Origin: Bacillus sp. ISL-45
GTDB lineage: Bacteria > Bacillota > Bacilli > Bacillales > Cytobacillaceae
Reading direction: 5' to 3'
NCBI RefSeq assembly: GCF_018613195.1
Contig: NZ_JAGGQQ010000003.1
Span: 124,001 to 188,000, forward strand
DNA length: 64,000 nucleotides
Shown here in pieces: positions 41,866 to 51,400 of the stretch; positions within the stretch are counted from its first letter, which is position 1, and every line of letters begins with the position of its first letter. The notes beneath the pieces were generated by a model. That model ran no database searches, was not told the origin of the DNA, and saw only the letters and a list, made by a program, of their open reading frames with translations. The position numbers and the translations under genes were made by a program.

Positions 41866-42390
41866 TTAACGTCCTCCTTTAATAGACTGCTCTTCTATGA
41901 ATTTGTTTGTTTCACGAGGATTTGTAAAATGGTATATTTCTTTTCCCTGAAGCTTGAATTCTTCTAACTTGGCAATAATTCCAGGAGCTTTTTCACGCTT
42001 GTATTTTGCGACCCACTTGATAAAATCCCAATCAAGTCTCTCCGGGCAGCCTTCATTCATATCCGGCCTTGTCCTGCCATGGTACATGATTCTCCTTTTG
42101 AAAACTCCATACAGGCATCTTGGAGCAGAATAATCAAGGAAGATGATGGTGTCAGCTGCTTGTGCCCGCATATCAATCGTGCTGCCGTAGTTGCCATCCA
42201 TGATCCATGAATCTTTTTCAATCACTTGCTTGATGAGTGTTTCCCACTCATTCTTTGCAGTCATTTCCCAGCCCGGTTTCCAGTACAATGCATCAAGATG
42301 ATACACCTTTATGTTGCGTATTTCTCCCAGCTTCCGGGAAAGTGTCGATTTCCCTGCGCCTCCGCAGCCGATGATGATGACCTTCTCCAT
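41866..42390 (-). CDS. P-loop kinase-like protein (FlaR/topology-modulation family)
   Basis: A 174-aa cytosolic NTPase resembling small adenylate/shikimate kinases. Walker A is IIGCGGAGKSTLSRKL at residues 5-20; HLDALYWKPGWEM and WIMDGNYGSTIDMR follow, which are typical of proteins annotated as DNA topology modulation protein FlaR. Its ATG overlaps the TGA stop of the DUF418 gene (ATGA-type coupling). The biochemical substrate is unknown; the FlaR name rests on old genetics. Confidence 0.82.
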   Translation of the reverse strand: MEKVIIIGCGGAGKSTLSRKLGEIRNIKVYHLDALYWKPGWEMTAKNEWETLIKQVIEKDSWIMDGNYGSTIDMRAQAADTIIFLDYSAPRCLYGVFKRRIMYHGRTRPDMNEGCPERLDWDFIKWVAKYKREKAPGIIAKLEEFKLQGKEIYHFTNPRETNKFIEEQSIKGGR

Positions 42391-43574
42391 CAGGTTTCTC
42401 CTTTTTTAAAACGCTGCTTTTTCAAATAGGTGCCACTCCGCCACAGCCATTCTACCGGCCCATAGTAAAACCTTTTGACCCACCAGCTGCTAAATGCCAA
42501 TTGCATTATGTAAATGATCAGCGCCAGCATTGATCCAGAGAAAATGGACAAATCCCCGTAGTACCCTAGTCCATAACTATAAAAAATCAGTGTCGAAACG
42601 ATGGACTGGATCAGATAATTGCTGATGGAGAGCCTGCCGGCAGCCTCCATCGGGTAGAAGAACCTGTCAAATTGTTTTAGCTCAGAAACGAGCGCAATAA
42701 TTAATGCATAAGCCATCGCGACCAATACACCGCCAAAAACATCCTGCAAATAATCCGTCATCATCGTTTTGCCAAACAGGTACGGAATTGCTTTTATCAA
42801 CAGGCCAAGGGCTGCGAATGCAGCCGCAGCGACTGCAATCTTACCTCTTTTATTACGTACATTTTCAAACAATTTCAGCTTTGCCGCTCCAGCTCCTATC
42901 ATGAACAAAGGAAGAATTGTGATCAAATATAAGAACAACCCCACAAGGTTATTATTTTTATACCATTCAGTTATTCTATAATGTGTCACTTCCGTATAGC
43001 TGCCCGTTTGATAGATGGTTATCGACTGCTCTGCAGCTTGTGCGTCATACATCGAAAATCCCTCTCCGCCATCAACAACTGATGCTGCACCAAGCATCAA
43101 CAACAGGAGGATGTTTGGAACTATGTATAAACCCAATCCGGCAATAAAAAGCCTCTTCGCACTCCACCCAATAAACAGAAGGAAAACAAAACCGCAGACT
43201 GCATAAGTTATGAGAATATCACCTGGCCAGATCAAGAATGCATGGATGATACCAATCAACAAAAGGATTGAAAGTCTTCTTAAAGCAAGAGGGTTAAAGC
43301 TTAACCCTTTTTCAAGCGTGCGTTCTCTTAAAATAACCAGACCATATCCGAACAGCATCGAAAACAGCGGGTAAAAGCTGGCCTGGATAAATATATCAAT
43401 GAACCGGTATGTAAATAAATTTTCGCTTCCACCCCACCATGTCTCTGGATCAATATAAAAATACGGCGAATGGAATGAAATCATATTTACGAGAAAAATA
43501 CCCAATAATGAAAAGCCCCGCATCCGGTCAATTGAAATAACCCTATTTCCGGATACCTGTCCGTTAATCTCCAT
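42390..43574 (-). CDS. DUF418 family membrane protein (YeiB-like)
   Basis: A 394-aa integral membrane protein with about ten helices. RVISIDRMRGFSLLGIFLVNMISF at the N-terminus and the C-terminal AAGRLSISNYLIQSIVSTLIFYSYGLGYYG are hallmarks of DUF418/YeiB, a family related to acyltransferase-like membrane proteins. Function unknown. First gene of the DUF418-kinase-yisK operon; SD AGAGGGGGAAA. Confidence 0.88.
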   Translation of the reverse strand: MEINGQVSGNRVISIDRMRGFSLLGIFLVNMISFHSPYFYIDPETWWGGSENLFTYRFIDIFIQASFYPLFSMLFGYGLVILRERTLEKGLSFNPLALRRLSILLLIGIIHAFLIWPGDILITYAVCGFVFLLFIGWSAKRLFIAGLGLYIVPNILLLLMLGAASVVDGGEGFSMYDAQAAEQSITIYQTGSYTEVTHYRITEWYKNNNLVGLFLYLITILPLFMIGAGAAKLKLFENVRNKRGKIAVAAAAFAALGLLIKAIPYLFGKTMMTDYLQDVFGGVLVAMAYALIIALVSELKQFDRFFYPMEAAGRLSISNYLIQSIVSTLIFYSYGLGYYGDLSIFSGSMLALIIYIMQLAFSSWWVKRFYYGPVEWLWRSGTYLKKQRFKKGET

Positions 43575-43656
43575 TTTCCCCCTCTTTCCATCCTAATAGT
43601 TAACATCTAATCTATGTATATCACACAATAAAACAACATGCCAAAGGTAACTGAAC

Positions 43657-43774
43657 AAAAAGCGCAAGCGCCTTGGTCAGCCCCGACAAGCGCTGGAGGG
43701 CCGACCGGTGAAGTCGTTCTTTGACTTCATTGGGCGGACCGAAGCGACTCGAGGGGCTAGGCGCTGGAGCTGGA
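43657..43774 (+). repeat. Dispersed palindromic repeat, full copy B
   Basis: Starts AAAAGCGCAAGCGCC, ends GGGGCTAGGCGCTGGAGCT. The inner stem has CCGACCGG/ GGGCGG where copies A and C have CCTGACAG/GGCAGG, with a T-A to G-C compensatory change. Confidence 0.88.
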
Positions 43775-43900
43775 TTAAGAAAACACATGTAATATTTACA
43801 ACTAAATTATTATATAAATTCCTACCAAACTAAATGTGCAGAAGCACCCCCGCTGCAGCTGTACCAATCTCAAAGTGTATATAAATTCTTGTACTACAAT

Positions 43901-43930
43901 AAAAAAAAGGATGCCAATAGCAAGGCATCC
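43901..43930 (-). terminator. Terminator of the acyl-CoA ligase gene
   Basis: GGATGCC (43909) pairs with GGCATCC (43924); the minus strand then reads eight T. Confidence 0.85.
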
Positions 43931-43941
43931 CCCCAGGCCTA

Positions 43942-45534
43942 TTAGTTTACAAATCTGCCAGTCTTTCCATTGCTTTCCCAATATTCGTTACGCAAATGAA
44001 CTTTCTGGATTTTCCCGGAAGCCGTTTTCGGCAGTTCTTTTACAAAAGTCACTCCTGTAATCGCTTTGAAATGGGCTAGCTTTTCTCTGGAAAAAGCAAT
44101 GAGTTCCTGTTCTGTGACTCGCTCATTTTCTCGCAGCACAATATAGGCATGCGGAGTCTCACCCCATTTTTCATGAGGAACGGCAATGACTGCCGCTTCA
44201 AGGACCGACGGATGATCATACAAGACACCCTCGACTTCGATGGAGGAAATATTTTCGCCGCCACTGATGATAACATCTTTCTTGCGGTCGACGATATCAA
44301 TGTTGCCGTATCCATCGACGGTTGCCATGTCCCCGGTATGAAGCCAGCCATTACGGATCGTTTCCATCGTCGCCTCTTCATTTTTCCAGTAGCCTTTCAT
44401 GACTCCATTGCTTCGGGTTATAACTTCTCCAATTTCCCTGCCATCATGGGCAACTTCTTCCCCATGCTCATTCACGACTTTTACCTGGCTGCCAATCATG
44501 GATACGCCTGCTTTTGCTTTCATTCGGTATTGTTCATTCAAAGGCAGCTTCTTCAAATGCGACCTGATCGTTGAAATCGTGCTTAAGGGTGAGGATTCCG
44601 TCATCCCGTACACCTGGATGAACTCCCAGTCCAGTTCTTTTTCCACCCGGGTGACGAAAGCCGGTGGCGGTGCAGAACCAGCGATGACTACCCGTACCTG
44701 CTGTTCGATGGTCGGGACATTCTTTTCAAAATACTGCAGCAGCGCATTCAACACAGTTGGAGCCATATGCATGACGCTGACTTTATGTTTTTCCAGCGCG
44801 TTGAAAATTGTCTCGGGCGTCGTTTTTCGCAGACATACTTGTGAAGCGCCGTTCGCTGTGTAATAAAATGGCGATCCCCAGCCATTGACATGGAACATTG
44901 GCAGGACATGCAGGAGGACATCCTCATCGCTGACTCGTAAATGGTGCATCGTGCTCAGCGCGTGGAGATAATTATTCCGGTGAGTGAGCATGACTCCTTT
45001 TGGATTTCCGGTCGTACCGCTTGTATACAGGAGACTGCAGACATCATTTTCTTTGATTTCTTCACGTTTAAAAGTTTCAGCAGATTGCTGTGAAAGCCAT
45101 TCGTCATAATTGATTTCATCCAGGCTATTTTCCTTGTAATGGACAATAATATGCTGAACGCTTTCGAGCTGATCCTTGATTGGCTGGATCAAATGATATA
45201 AATCCTGGTCCACGAACAAAACCTTTGATTCACTGTGGTTAAGGATGAACAAATAATCATCAGGCTTCAGGCGGATGTTCAATGGGACCATGACTCCGCC
45301 CAGCTGGAATACACCATAAAAACCTTCAAGCATCTCAATCGAATTTGGTGCAAGATAGGCAATCCGGTCGCCTTTGCACACCCCCAGCTTTCTTAAACCA
45401 TCGGAAAGCCTGTTCACCCTATTATTCAACTCAGAATATGTAAGTGCCCGATCTTCGGAAAAAATGGCTTTCGTATCGCCGTATAGTGACACCGCACGAT
45501 CTAGAAACTGGTTCAAAAGCAATGGAACGTTCAT
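43942..45534 (-). CDS. AMP-binding acyl-CoA synthetase (fatty-acid/carboxylate-CoA ligase)
   Basis: A 530-aa adenylate-forming ligase. P-loop LLYTSGTTGNPKGVM (~165), A4/A5 region VYGMTESSPLST (~300), A7 GWLHTGDMA and A8 VDRKKDVIISGGENISS, ending with KELPKTASGKIQK carrying the catalytic Lys. It most resembles medium/long-chain fatty-acid-CoA ligases such as those annotated LcfA/AlkK. Cytosolic. Preceded by two copies of a GTTATATAAC palindrome (45600-45630) that may be operators. SD AGGAGGCAGATT. Confidence 0.9.
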   Translation of the reverse strand: MNVPLLLNQFLDRAVSLYGDTKAIFSEDRALTYSELNNRVNRLSDGLRKLGVCKGDRIAYLAPNSIEMLEGFYGVFQLGGVMVPLNIRLKPDDYLFILNHSESKVLFVDQDLYHLIQPIKDQLESVQHIIVHYKENSLDEINYDEWLSQQSAETFKREEIKENDVCSLLYTSGTTGNPKGVMLTHRNNYLHALSTMHHLRVSDEDVLLHVLPMFHVNGWGSPFYYTANGASQVCLRKTTPETIFNALEKHKVSVMHMAPTVLNALLQYFEKNVPTIEQQVRVVIAGSAPPPAFVTRVEKELDWEFIQVYGMTESSPLSTISTIRSHLKKLPLNEQYRMKAKAGVSMIGSQVKVVNEHGEEVAHDGREIGEVITRSNGVMKGYWKNEEATMETIRNGWLHTGDMATVDGYGNIDIVDRKKDVIISGGENISSIEVEGVLYDHPSVLEAAVIAVPHEKWGETPHAYIVLRENERVTEQELIAFSREKLAHFKAITGVTFVKELPKTASGKIQKVHLRNEYWESNGKTGRFVN

Positions 45535-45599
45535 AATCTGCCTCCTGTAGAATAATTTTATAATTCTAAATATATAAATATATTAACATATTACTCCAC

Positions 45600-45630
45600 C
45601 TGTTATATAACTTTTTAACTGTTATATAAC
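45600..45630. promoter_or_regulatory. Two CTGTTATATAAC sites, possible operator pair
   Basis: CTGTTATATAAC occurs at 45600-45611 and again at 45619-45630; each contains the perfect palindrome GTTATATAAC. Spacing of 19 bp is about two helical turns. They lie 66-96 bp upstream of the acyl-CoA ligase start, and between it and gerPA. Confidence 0.5.
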
Positions 45631-45729
45631 ATGTATTTTCTCTAAGGCTTTGCTGCAAAACTCTTGTATCAACCCCTGATGACCATTGTTTGCGAAAAGA
45701 ACCTTTTAAACTGAATAGGCATTTTAATC

Positions 45730-45756
45730 ACATTCTGCTTCTGGGCACATAGGATA
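45730..45756 (+). promoter_or_regulatory. Sigma-K-type promoter of gerPABCDEF
   Basis: AC (45730-45731), 16-bp spacer, CATAGGATA (45748-45756) matches the sigma-K pattern AC-N16-CATAnnnTA exactly. Late mother-cell expression agrees with the known control of gerP. Confidence 0.75.
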
Positions 45757-45786
45757 ATAGAGAAATCTTATTAAAGGGTGTTGCTT

Positions 45787-46008
45787 ATGCCAGCAATTGT
45801 TGGAGTCGCACAGGTCATTTCCATTGGGAACAGCTCCGTTTTCCATATAGGCGATGTTTACAGGATAAGCCCGGTTTCCAATGCAAAAACATTTTCCGGA
45901 GCTGGCTCATTCAATACCGGAGATGGATTGACCGTGTACAATAACCAGAGCTCAACGAATACCTATGATCAGGATGCCGTCGATCAAGGAAACTATCTGA
46001 ATGTATAA
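45787..46008 (+). CDS. gerPA: Spore germination protein GerPA
   Basis: A 73-aa GerPA/GerPF-type protein, [29 protein letters not shown], with the conserved [10 protein letters not shown] motif. GerP proteins are coat proteins needed for germinants to pass the spore coat. ATG 45787 (SD AAAGGGTG) gives the usual length. First of six genes in one operon driven by a sigma-K-type promoter. Confidence 0.95.
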   Translation: MPAIVGVAQVISIGNSSVFHIGDVYRISPVSNAKTFSGAGSFNTGDGLTVYNNQSSTNTYDQDAVDQGNYLNV

Positions 46009-46022
46009 TGCGGGTGAGTCGA

Positions 46023-46277
46023 ATGAATTTTTATATACAACAATCCATCAAAATCAACCTTCTGAGGATTGATGGAATCACAAACTCTTCTGTACTGCAA
46101 ATTGGCAGTGCAGGAATGATCAAGCCAGTTTCCTATCTTTATAACACCGGTGGATTTACAGCTCCTGCGCCAGAGGCGGTCCACCCCACAGAAATCAGCA
46201 CTGGCATGGGAGATATGCCAGGCGGTACACTTGAAGCCCCTGCAGTCCCTTTGCAGGCCCCTGTTCCACGTAGTTAG
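46023..46277 (+). CDS. gerPB: Spore germination protein GerPB
   Basis: An 84-aa protein, MNFYIQQSIKINLLRIDGIT then NSSVLQIGSAGMIKPVSYLYNTGG, matching GerPB. The Pro/Ala-rich tail is typical. ATG 46023 (SD GGGTGAG) is preferred to the earlier in-frame ATG 46008. Second gene of the gerP operon. Confidence 0.95.
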   Translation: MNFYIQQSIKINLLRIDGITNSSVLQIGSAGMIKPVSYLYNTGGFTAPAPEAVHPTEISTGMGDMPGGTLEAPAVPLQAPVPRS

Positions 46278-46315
46278 GGATGTTTTAAAAATCGGCCGAT
46301 TCGAGGTGATTCATT

Positions 46316-46930
46316 TTGAATGCGGAATTTTATCATTATATAAAGAAGCTGCATTTATATGTGGAGCACCAGAGCAGAAAGACTGCAAGATTGGAGGAAA
46401 TGATTTCCGAACTGCAGCAGGAAATTGCTGCACTGAAGGAGCGGCCTCCGGTTCAAATCGGAAATATCGAGTATAAGTTCGACCAGTTAAAAGTGGAAAC
46501 CCTTGAGGGAACTTTAAATATTGGTTTAAACCCAACGGACATGGATGGAATTGACGATTTTACCGTAGATCAAAAGGCTGTGAATGTACCGATTCCGCCA
46601 AAGCAGTTATTTAAAAGGACAATCGAGATTGAAACAGCAATAGACCAATATCTAGAATCGGAACTGGAGAACATTTACCGAGGTGCCCAGGCGGAGCTGG
46701 GAATCAGTGTAGATGATTCCTATTTCGAGTTTATAAAAAATGATATCAAAAAACAATTGTCTGGCAGAGTGGCTCAGCATTTAAAAGAACAATCCTCGAA
46801 TGAAAGAGGTACGGAACTTAGCCCTCAGCTGAATGAACGGGTGATTGATTTGATTAAGCAGGAAATCCAGAATGGTGTATTCCTGTTCCTGAAAAACCTG
46901 CCGGATAATGTAAAGGAAGGACGTTCTTAA
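46316..46930 (+). CDS. gerPC: Spore germination protein GerPC
   Basis: A 204-aa protein and the largest of the gerP set. The N-terminal ~45 residues are a coiled coil (LEEMISELQQEIAALKERPP), followed by the family core VQIGNIEYKFDQLKVETLEGTLNIGL. Start is TTG 46316 with SD GAGGTG; no ATG is available in frame at that point. Stop overlaps the ATG of gerPD. Confidence 0.95.
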   Translation: MNAEFYHYIKKLHLYVEHQSRKTARLEEMISELQQEIAALKERPPVQIGNIEYKFDQLKVETLEGTLNIGLNPTDMDGIDDFTVDQKAVNVPIPPKQLFKRTIEIETAIDQYLESELENIYRGAQAELGISVDDSYFEFIKNDIKKQLSGRVAQHLKEQSSNERGTELSPQLNERVIDLIKQEIQNGVFLFLKNLPDNVKEGRS

Positions 46931-47112
46931 TGAATTTCCAAGTTTATAACCGTGATATTTGTGTCGGCGACATCAGGATCATAGGTGTTTCAAGTTCCTC
47001 GCTGCTGATGGTTGGGGATGCAGATACAATCCAGCTGGCAGCAACCTTTGATACACCTGCAGAGTCGTTGATTGTCGGCCCATTTGTCCCTCTGTCGCCG
47101 GATATATCGTGA
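46930..47112 (+). CDS. gerPD: Spore germination protein GerPD
   Basis: A 60-aa GerPD protein (MNFQVYNRDICVGDIRIIGV, then SSSSLLMVGDADTIQLAA). It overlaps gerPC by one base at its start and gerPE at its end, showing translational coupling within the operon. Confidence 0.93.
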   Translation: MNFQVYNRDICVGDIRIIGVSSSSLLMVGDADTIQLAATFDTPAESLIVGPFVPLSPDIS

Positions 47113-47516
47113 TCGCTATGCTTCGGAGAATAACTTGTGTTGACCACATAAAAATTGACTCGGTATCCTTCTCCTCGATTTTCCAGATAGGTGATTCGCA
47201 ACAAATACAGGCGGTTTCCAGGGCTTTGGCCGTACAAAGAGAGGCTGAGATATTTTTTGATAATGAAGGGAATTACAATGTCTATCCAATTTTTTCAGAA
47301 ACAATCCCATTTCAACCAGCAGAAGAAGAAAGTGTTATTTTCTCTTCCCAGAACCTCAACCCTGTATTGAAGGTTCGGAACATTGATATCCTGGGAACCT
47401 CTTCCTCGTCTTTAGTGCATCTTGGAAACAGCCACAATATTTCCATGGAAGCCCGGGTTAAGCATATACGTCAACTTTTGCCCCGTAATAACAACTCAAG
47501 TGGGGAAGGCATATAG
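47109..47516 (+). CDS. gerPE: Spore germination protein GerPE
   Basis: A 132- to 135-aa GerPE protein with two repeats of the family motif: SVSFSSIFQIGDSQQIQ and NIDILGTSSSSLVHLGNSHNI. Start is either GTG 47109, overlapping the gerPD stop, or ATG 47118 (MLRRITCVDH), which aligns better with the B. subtilis N-terminus. Neither has a strong SD, so coupling to gerPD is likely. Confidence 0.92.
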   Translation: MIAMLRRITCVDHIKIDSVSFSSIFQIGDSQQIQAVSRALAVQREAEIFFDNEGNYNVYPIFSETIPFQPAEEESVIFSSQNLNPVLKVRNIDILGTSSSSLVHLGNSHNISMEARVKHIRQLLPRNNNSSGEGI

Positions 47517-47603
47517 ATTTAGTATGGAGTTTCTAGTCTATATCCGGTTTTACGACGGCAATGAGCATAAATAACTAAACAAAAGCAGAAAAGGATGTTT
47601 TCA

Positions 47604-47822
47604 ATGCCAGCAATAATAGGTCCTGTGCAAATATTGAATGTAGGCGGCGGGACGGTGCAGTTTGGCGACACGCTGTTCATCTCGCCAAAAAGCAATTCAA
47701 AAACAGTCGCTGGGCAGGGTGGATTCAATACTGGAGGATTTATCGTCACATATAATGGATTAAGCGCCAGCAATGTCCTTGATGCCAACTTGATTGACCA
47801 GCCGACTGTGGGAAATAACTAG
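47604..47822 (+). CDS. gerPF: Spore germination protein GerPF
   Basis: A 72-aa paralog of GerPA (MPAIIGPVQILNVGGGTVQF with QGGFNTGGFIVTYN). ATG 47604 has SD AAAGGA at eight bases; an earlier ATG 47595 overlaps the SD. Its stop codon overlaps the stop of the convergent yisB gene by a few bases, leaving no room for a separate terminator. Confidence 0.95.
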   Translation: MPAIIGPVQILNVGGGTVQFGDTLFISPKSNSKTVAGQGGFNTGGFIVTYNGLSASNVLDANLIDQPTVGNN

Positions 47823-48199
47823 CGTTTATTTCTTTTTCGCGCATTAGATTTTGAAATTTTCGGCAGCCTTGTAGAAGGCTGCTTTTTTATCCATTTCAAA
47901 AATTTCCCCAATTCAGGATGGGAGCGAAGACGCTCAATTGTGTTCAAATCCGCTGCAAGCTCATCATTCGTGAACAGAGCATGAATCTGTTTATGGCAAG
48001 GGATGCACAGATCGGCAGTTGGCATGAAAGTGCCCCCCAGTTCTTTAGGAACCAGATGGTGAATGGTCACCTCAACATCCTGCCTGCCGCATAATTCGCA
48101 TGTGCCGGACTTCTTTTTCTTTGCCACTCGGTGATCCCACCTATCAGAATGAATTTTGGCATAAAGTGCTTTCTTTGAAAAAAAAGTTTCTTTACTCAT
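47819..48199 (-). CDS. yisB: HNH endonuclease-domain protein (YisB)
   Basis: A 126-aa protein with an HNH nuclease core: CELCGRQDVEVTIHHLVPKELGG, then ADLCIPCHKQIHALF, giving two CxxC zinc pairs and the catalytic His of IHH. The N- and C-termini are very basic. It occupies the yisB position next to gerPF as in B. subtilis. The target is unknown; there is no sign of a phage or intron context. Confidence 0.88.
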   Translation of the reverse strand: MSKETFFSKKALYAKIHSDRWDHRVAKKKKSGTCELCGRQDVEVTIHHLVPKELGGTFMPTADLCIPCHKQIHALFTNDELAADLNTIERLRSHPELGKFLKWIKKQPSTRLPKISKSNARKRNKR

Positions 48200-48256
48200 A
48201 AAATCTTTTTACCTTGGTAGGTGCACCATTACACACGGGTTTTTACGGTTTTGGAT

Positions 48257-48372
48257 CCAATATATATTGGTTCATCTTTTCTGAGTAACCTATAGGCTCT
48301 TTTCTATCGGACACTTTTCTCTTTCTTCGCCTTACGTTTGTCCAATACAGCCCTTCTATCGGAAACTTTTCA
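48257..48372. repeat. Short degenerate intergenic repeat and palindrome
   Basis: CTATCGG-ACACTTTTC at 48304 and CTATCGG-AAACTTTTC at 48356 recur at 52 bp. CCAATATATATTGG (48257-48270) is a perfect 14-bp palindrome. Between yisB and the addA terminator; noncoding. Confidence 0.4.
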
Positions 48373-48383
48373 AAGCCAAACCC

Positions 48384-48426
48384 AAAAAAACCGGCAGGGT
48401 TATTATTCACAACCCGCCGGTTTTTA
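48384..48426 (-). terminator. Terminator of addBA
   Basis: AACCGGC-GGGTT arms pair with AACCC-GCCGGTT with one bulge on each side; minus strand ends TTTTTTTG. Confidence 0.85.
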
Positions 48427-48434
48427 ACAATCCT

Positions 48435-51400
48435 TTATAGTTGATCCAGTTCCAGCAGATGACCGCCGTCGAAGAAATATAAGTACTTCTCCTCAACCGG
48501 CTGCTTCCACACCTGTTCGATTGCTTTGGCATACAAGCTGATTTGGATTCGATAACGTTCCTCGAGAATCGGCTTTGCCTGCTCAAAACCGCCTTTGTAG
48601 CGGTCGTGAATGCCATCCGTTTTAAAATCAAGCAGGACTGTCCCTTTTTCATCCTGGAATATGCAGTCGACTACCCCTTGGATAAAGATCGACTCGTTTT
48701 CTCCCTGCCAATCTGGATATACTTCTTTTGACGGCAATGACAGATAAAATGGAACTTCACGGCTGACTTTTTCAGCAGTAACCAGTCGCTTGCCGATATC
48801 AGTTTCAAAAAAGGCAAGTATCCATTTTTTATCAACAGCATCCCGTTGCTCAGGGAAAAGCAGCTCCTTCTCTACCATCCTGTCCAGCTGCAGTTCCAGA
48901 GAGGCTTCCGTTACAGGGTGGTTCAGATCGATATGCTGCATGACCATATGCATCGCGGTTCCGCGTTCTGCAGGTGTAAGTTTCTTCTCCTGCATGAATC
49001 TCGGCCTATTGAGGATTGGTTTTGAAAACCTCCGGACAATCTGTGTTCCGCTCTCTTCATCCCTGGTTTCGTGATTGCGCTTCAGCTCGGTAACTGACTG
49101 CTTGGAACGGTGGTTTGCTGCTTCCTTGAAATGATAGTTCCAGGAAAGCTGACTTTTCACTGTCTCTGCCAGTCCTGATTCCTTGTTTACAGGTTTTCCT
49201 GCTGCTACAAGGTCCATAAAGCTTTCTTGCTCTTCGGTTTTTTCCTCACCATATGAAGCGATTGCCTCTGCTTTAATGCTTTCGATTTTCCAGCGGGAAG
49301 GATGGCATGTAATCTCCTCACCCAATTCTGGATGAAGGGTTTCCTCACCTTCCCTGATATCAACACAATCTCGATGGCGGATCACTGCAGGTCCAATCCA
49401 ATCGATATAGCCTGAAGCTGACGCTCTTAAATATTCATCCAGCAGCCACTCCGGATGGCTTGCCTCGTCCTGCCATTTGCTGATCGTTTTTTCGGCATCC
49501 TTGACCGAGCCGATCAAGTAGAGCTTTTCCTTTGCCCGTGTCAAGGCAACATATAATACCCGCATTTCCTCTGCCAGCATCTCCATCTTTTTCTTGCGCT
49601 TGAAGGCTAACTGCGGCAGAGATGGGAGGGATATCCGCTTTTCAGGATTGATATATTTTGCTGCGAAGCCAAACTCTTTGTCGAGCATGTAGAATTTCTT
49701 CAGGTCCATCGTATTGAAATTCCGAGCAAGCCCAGCAACGAAAACGACCGGGAACTCTAGACCCTTGCTGCTGTGTATCGTCATGATCCGGACGACATCT
49801 TCCTGCTCTCCAAGTGCTCTGGCAGCCCCAAGGTCATCGCCGCGTTCCCTCATCCGCTCAATGAAGCGCAAAAAGCGGAACAGGCCGCGGAAACTTGTGG
49901 CTTCATACTGTCTCGCGCGATCATAAAGTGCACGCAGGTTTGCCTGGCGCTGCTTGCCTCCTGGCATCCCGCCGGCAAAATCGAAGAAACGGGTTTCCCT
50001 GTACAATTGCCAGATCAAATCCGAAACGGAACCCTGCCTTGCCGAAGTTCTCCATCTCTTTAAGCTTTCAAAAAAGCGACTAGTCTTCTCGTGCAATCCT
50101 TCATTTTCGGGTACTGGCCTTTGCAGGCAAAATGCTGTCAATGCCTCATAGAAGGAACCGCGTTTCTGGCTGACCCTGATGATGGCAAGCTCTTCTTCAT
50201 CCAGCCCGACAATCGGAGACCTCAGGACAGCCGCCAGCGGAATATCCTGATAAGGGTTGTCGATTACTTTCAACAAAGAAAGCATAATTGCTACCTCAGT
50301 TGCCTGGAAATACCCAGTAGACAGATTCGCATAAATCGGGATTCCCTGCTGCTTGAATTCCTCCATGATTTGCGGCGCCCATGTCATCGATCGGAGGAGA
50401 ATGACGATATCCCGGTAGTTTACCGGTTTTGATGTCTTTGTCTTTGGATTGTATACACCCCGGCGTTCTTCTACCATATCCTTAATATGCTTGGCCATCA
50501 GCCTTGATTCAAGCTGGGATTGTTCCAGGTCGTCTGCGTCGAATTCACCTGCTGCCGTTTCATTATCTTCACCAGACTCTGTTTCTGCAGATTCACCCTC
50601 ACTTTTATCAATCAAGAGCAGCTCCACTGGGAACTCGTCATCCTCAGGATACGGCGCACCTTTTTTCAGCTCGGCATTTTCATCATAATGAATTTCGCCA
50701 ACCTTGATCCCCATGATTTGCTTGAATAAATAATTTGTTCCGTCAAGCACCTCTCTGCGGCTCCGGAAGTTCTTGGCCAAATCTATTTTCAACCCGGTTC
50801 CTTCTCCACTTGATGTGAATCTGTTGTACTTTCCGAGGAACAAATTAGGCTCTGCAAGGCGGAATTTGTAGATTGATTGCTTAACATCACCAACCATGAA
50901 CAGATTGCCTGATTCTTCCCCTTCAGCTGTCACAAGCTGGAGGATGGCTTCCTGCACCATGTTTGTATCCTGGTATTCGTCCACTAGGACTTCCTTGAAC
51001 TTAATTCTATATGCGAGAGCTGCCTCAGAAGGTTTAGCTCCTACTACCTCCGCTTCCGATTCAGCTGACAGGATATCCAGTGTATAATGCTCAAGATCCG
51101 AGAAATCGACGAGGCCGCGCTCCTGCTTCACTTCTCCAAACCTGCTCGAGAATTCTTTTACAAGATCAATCAGGACAGCGACCAGCGGCTTCATTTCCTG
51201 CATATCCTTCAGGAAGCTTTCGGGCTTGCGCGAAAAGAGTTCCCCTCGCAAATCCTGGACGATTTTCTTTGCCCGGTCCCTAAGCTTGGCTGCCTTGTCT
51301 ACAAGATCCTTGTCGAAATCATCACCGCGGCATGTTTTTGCCCTGCCAAAATTGGCTAGCTGGATCGCCTCATAAAGCTTTGCCCATGATCTGTCCTTTG

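Larger units (their letters stand above)
43575..43941. other. Gap between DUF418 and acyl-CoA ligase genes
   Basis: 367 bp holding dispersed-repeat copy B (43657-43774), AT-rich spacer and the ligase terminator (43901-43930). No gene. Confidence 0.7.

Noticed and set aside
47819-48199. Homing endonuclease or intron-encoded HNH protein
   Set aside because: It sits in the syntenic yisB position next to gerPF, with no disrupted gene or intron structure around it.
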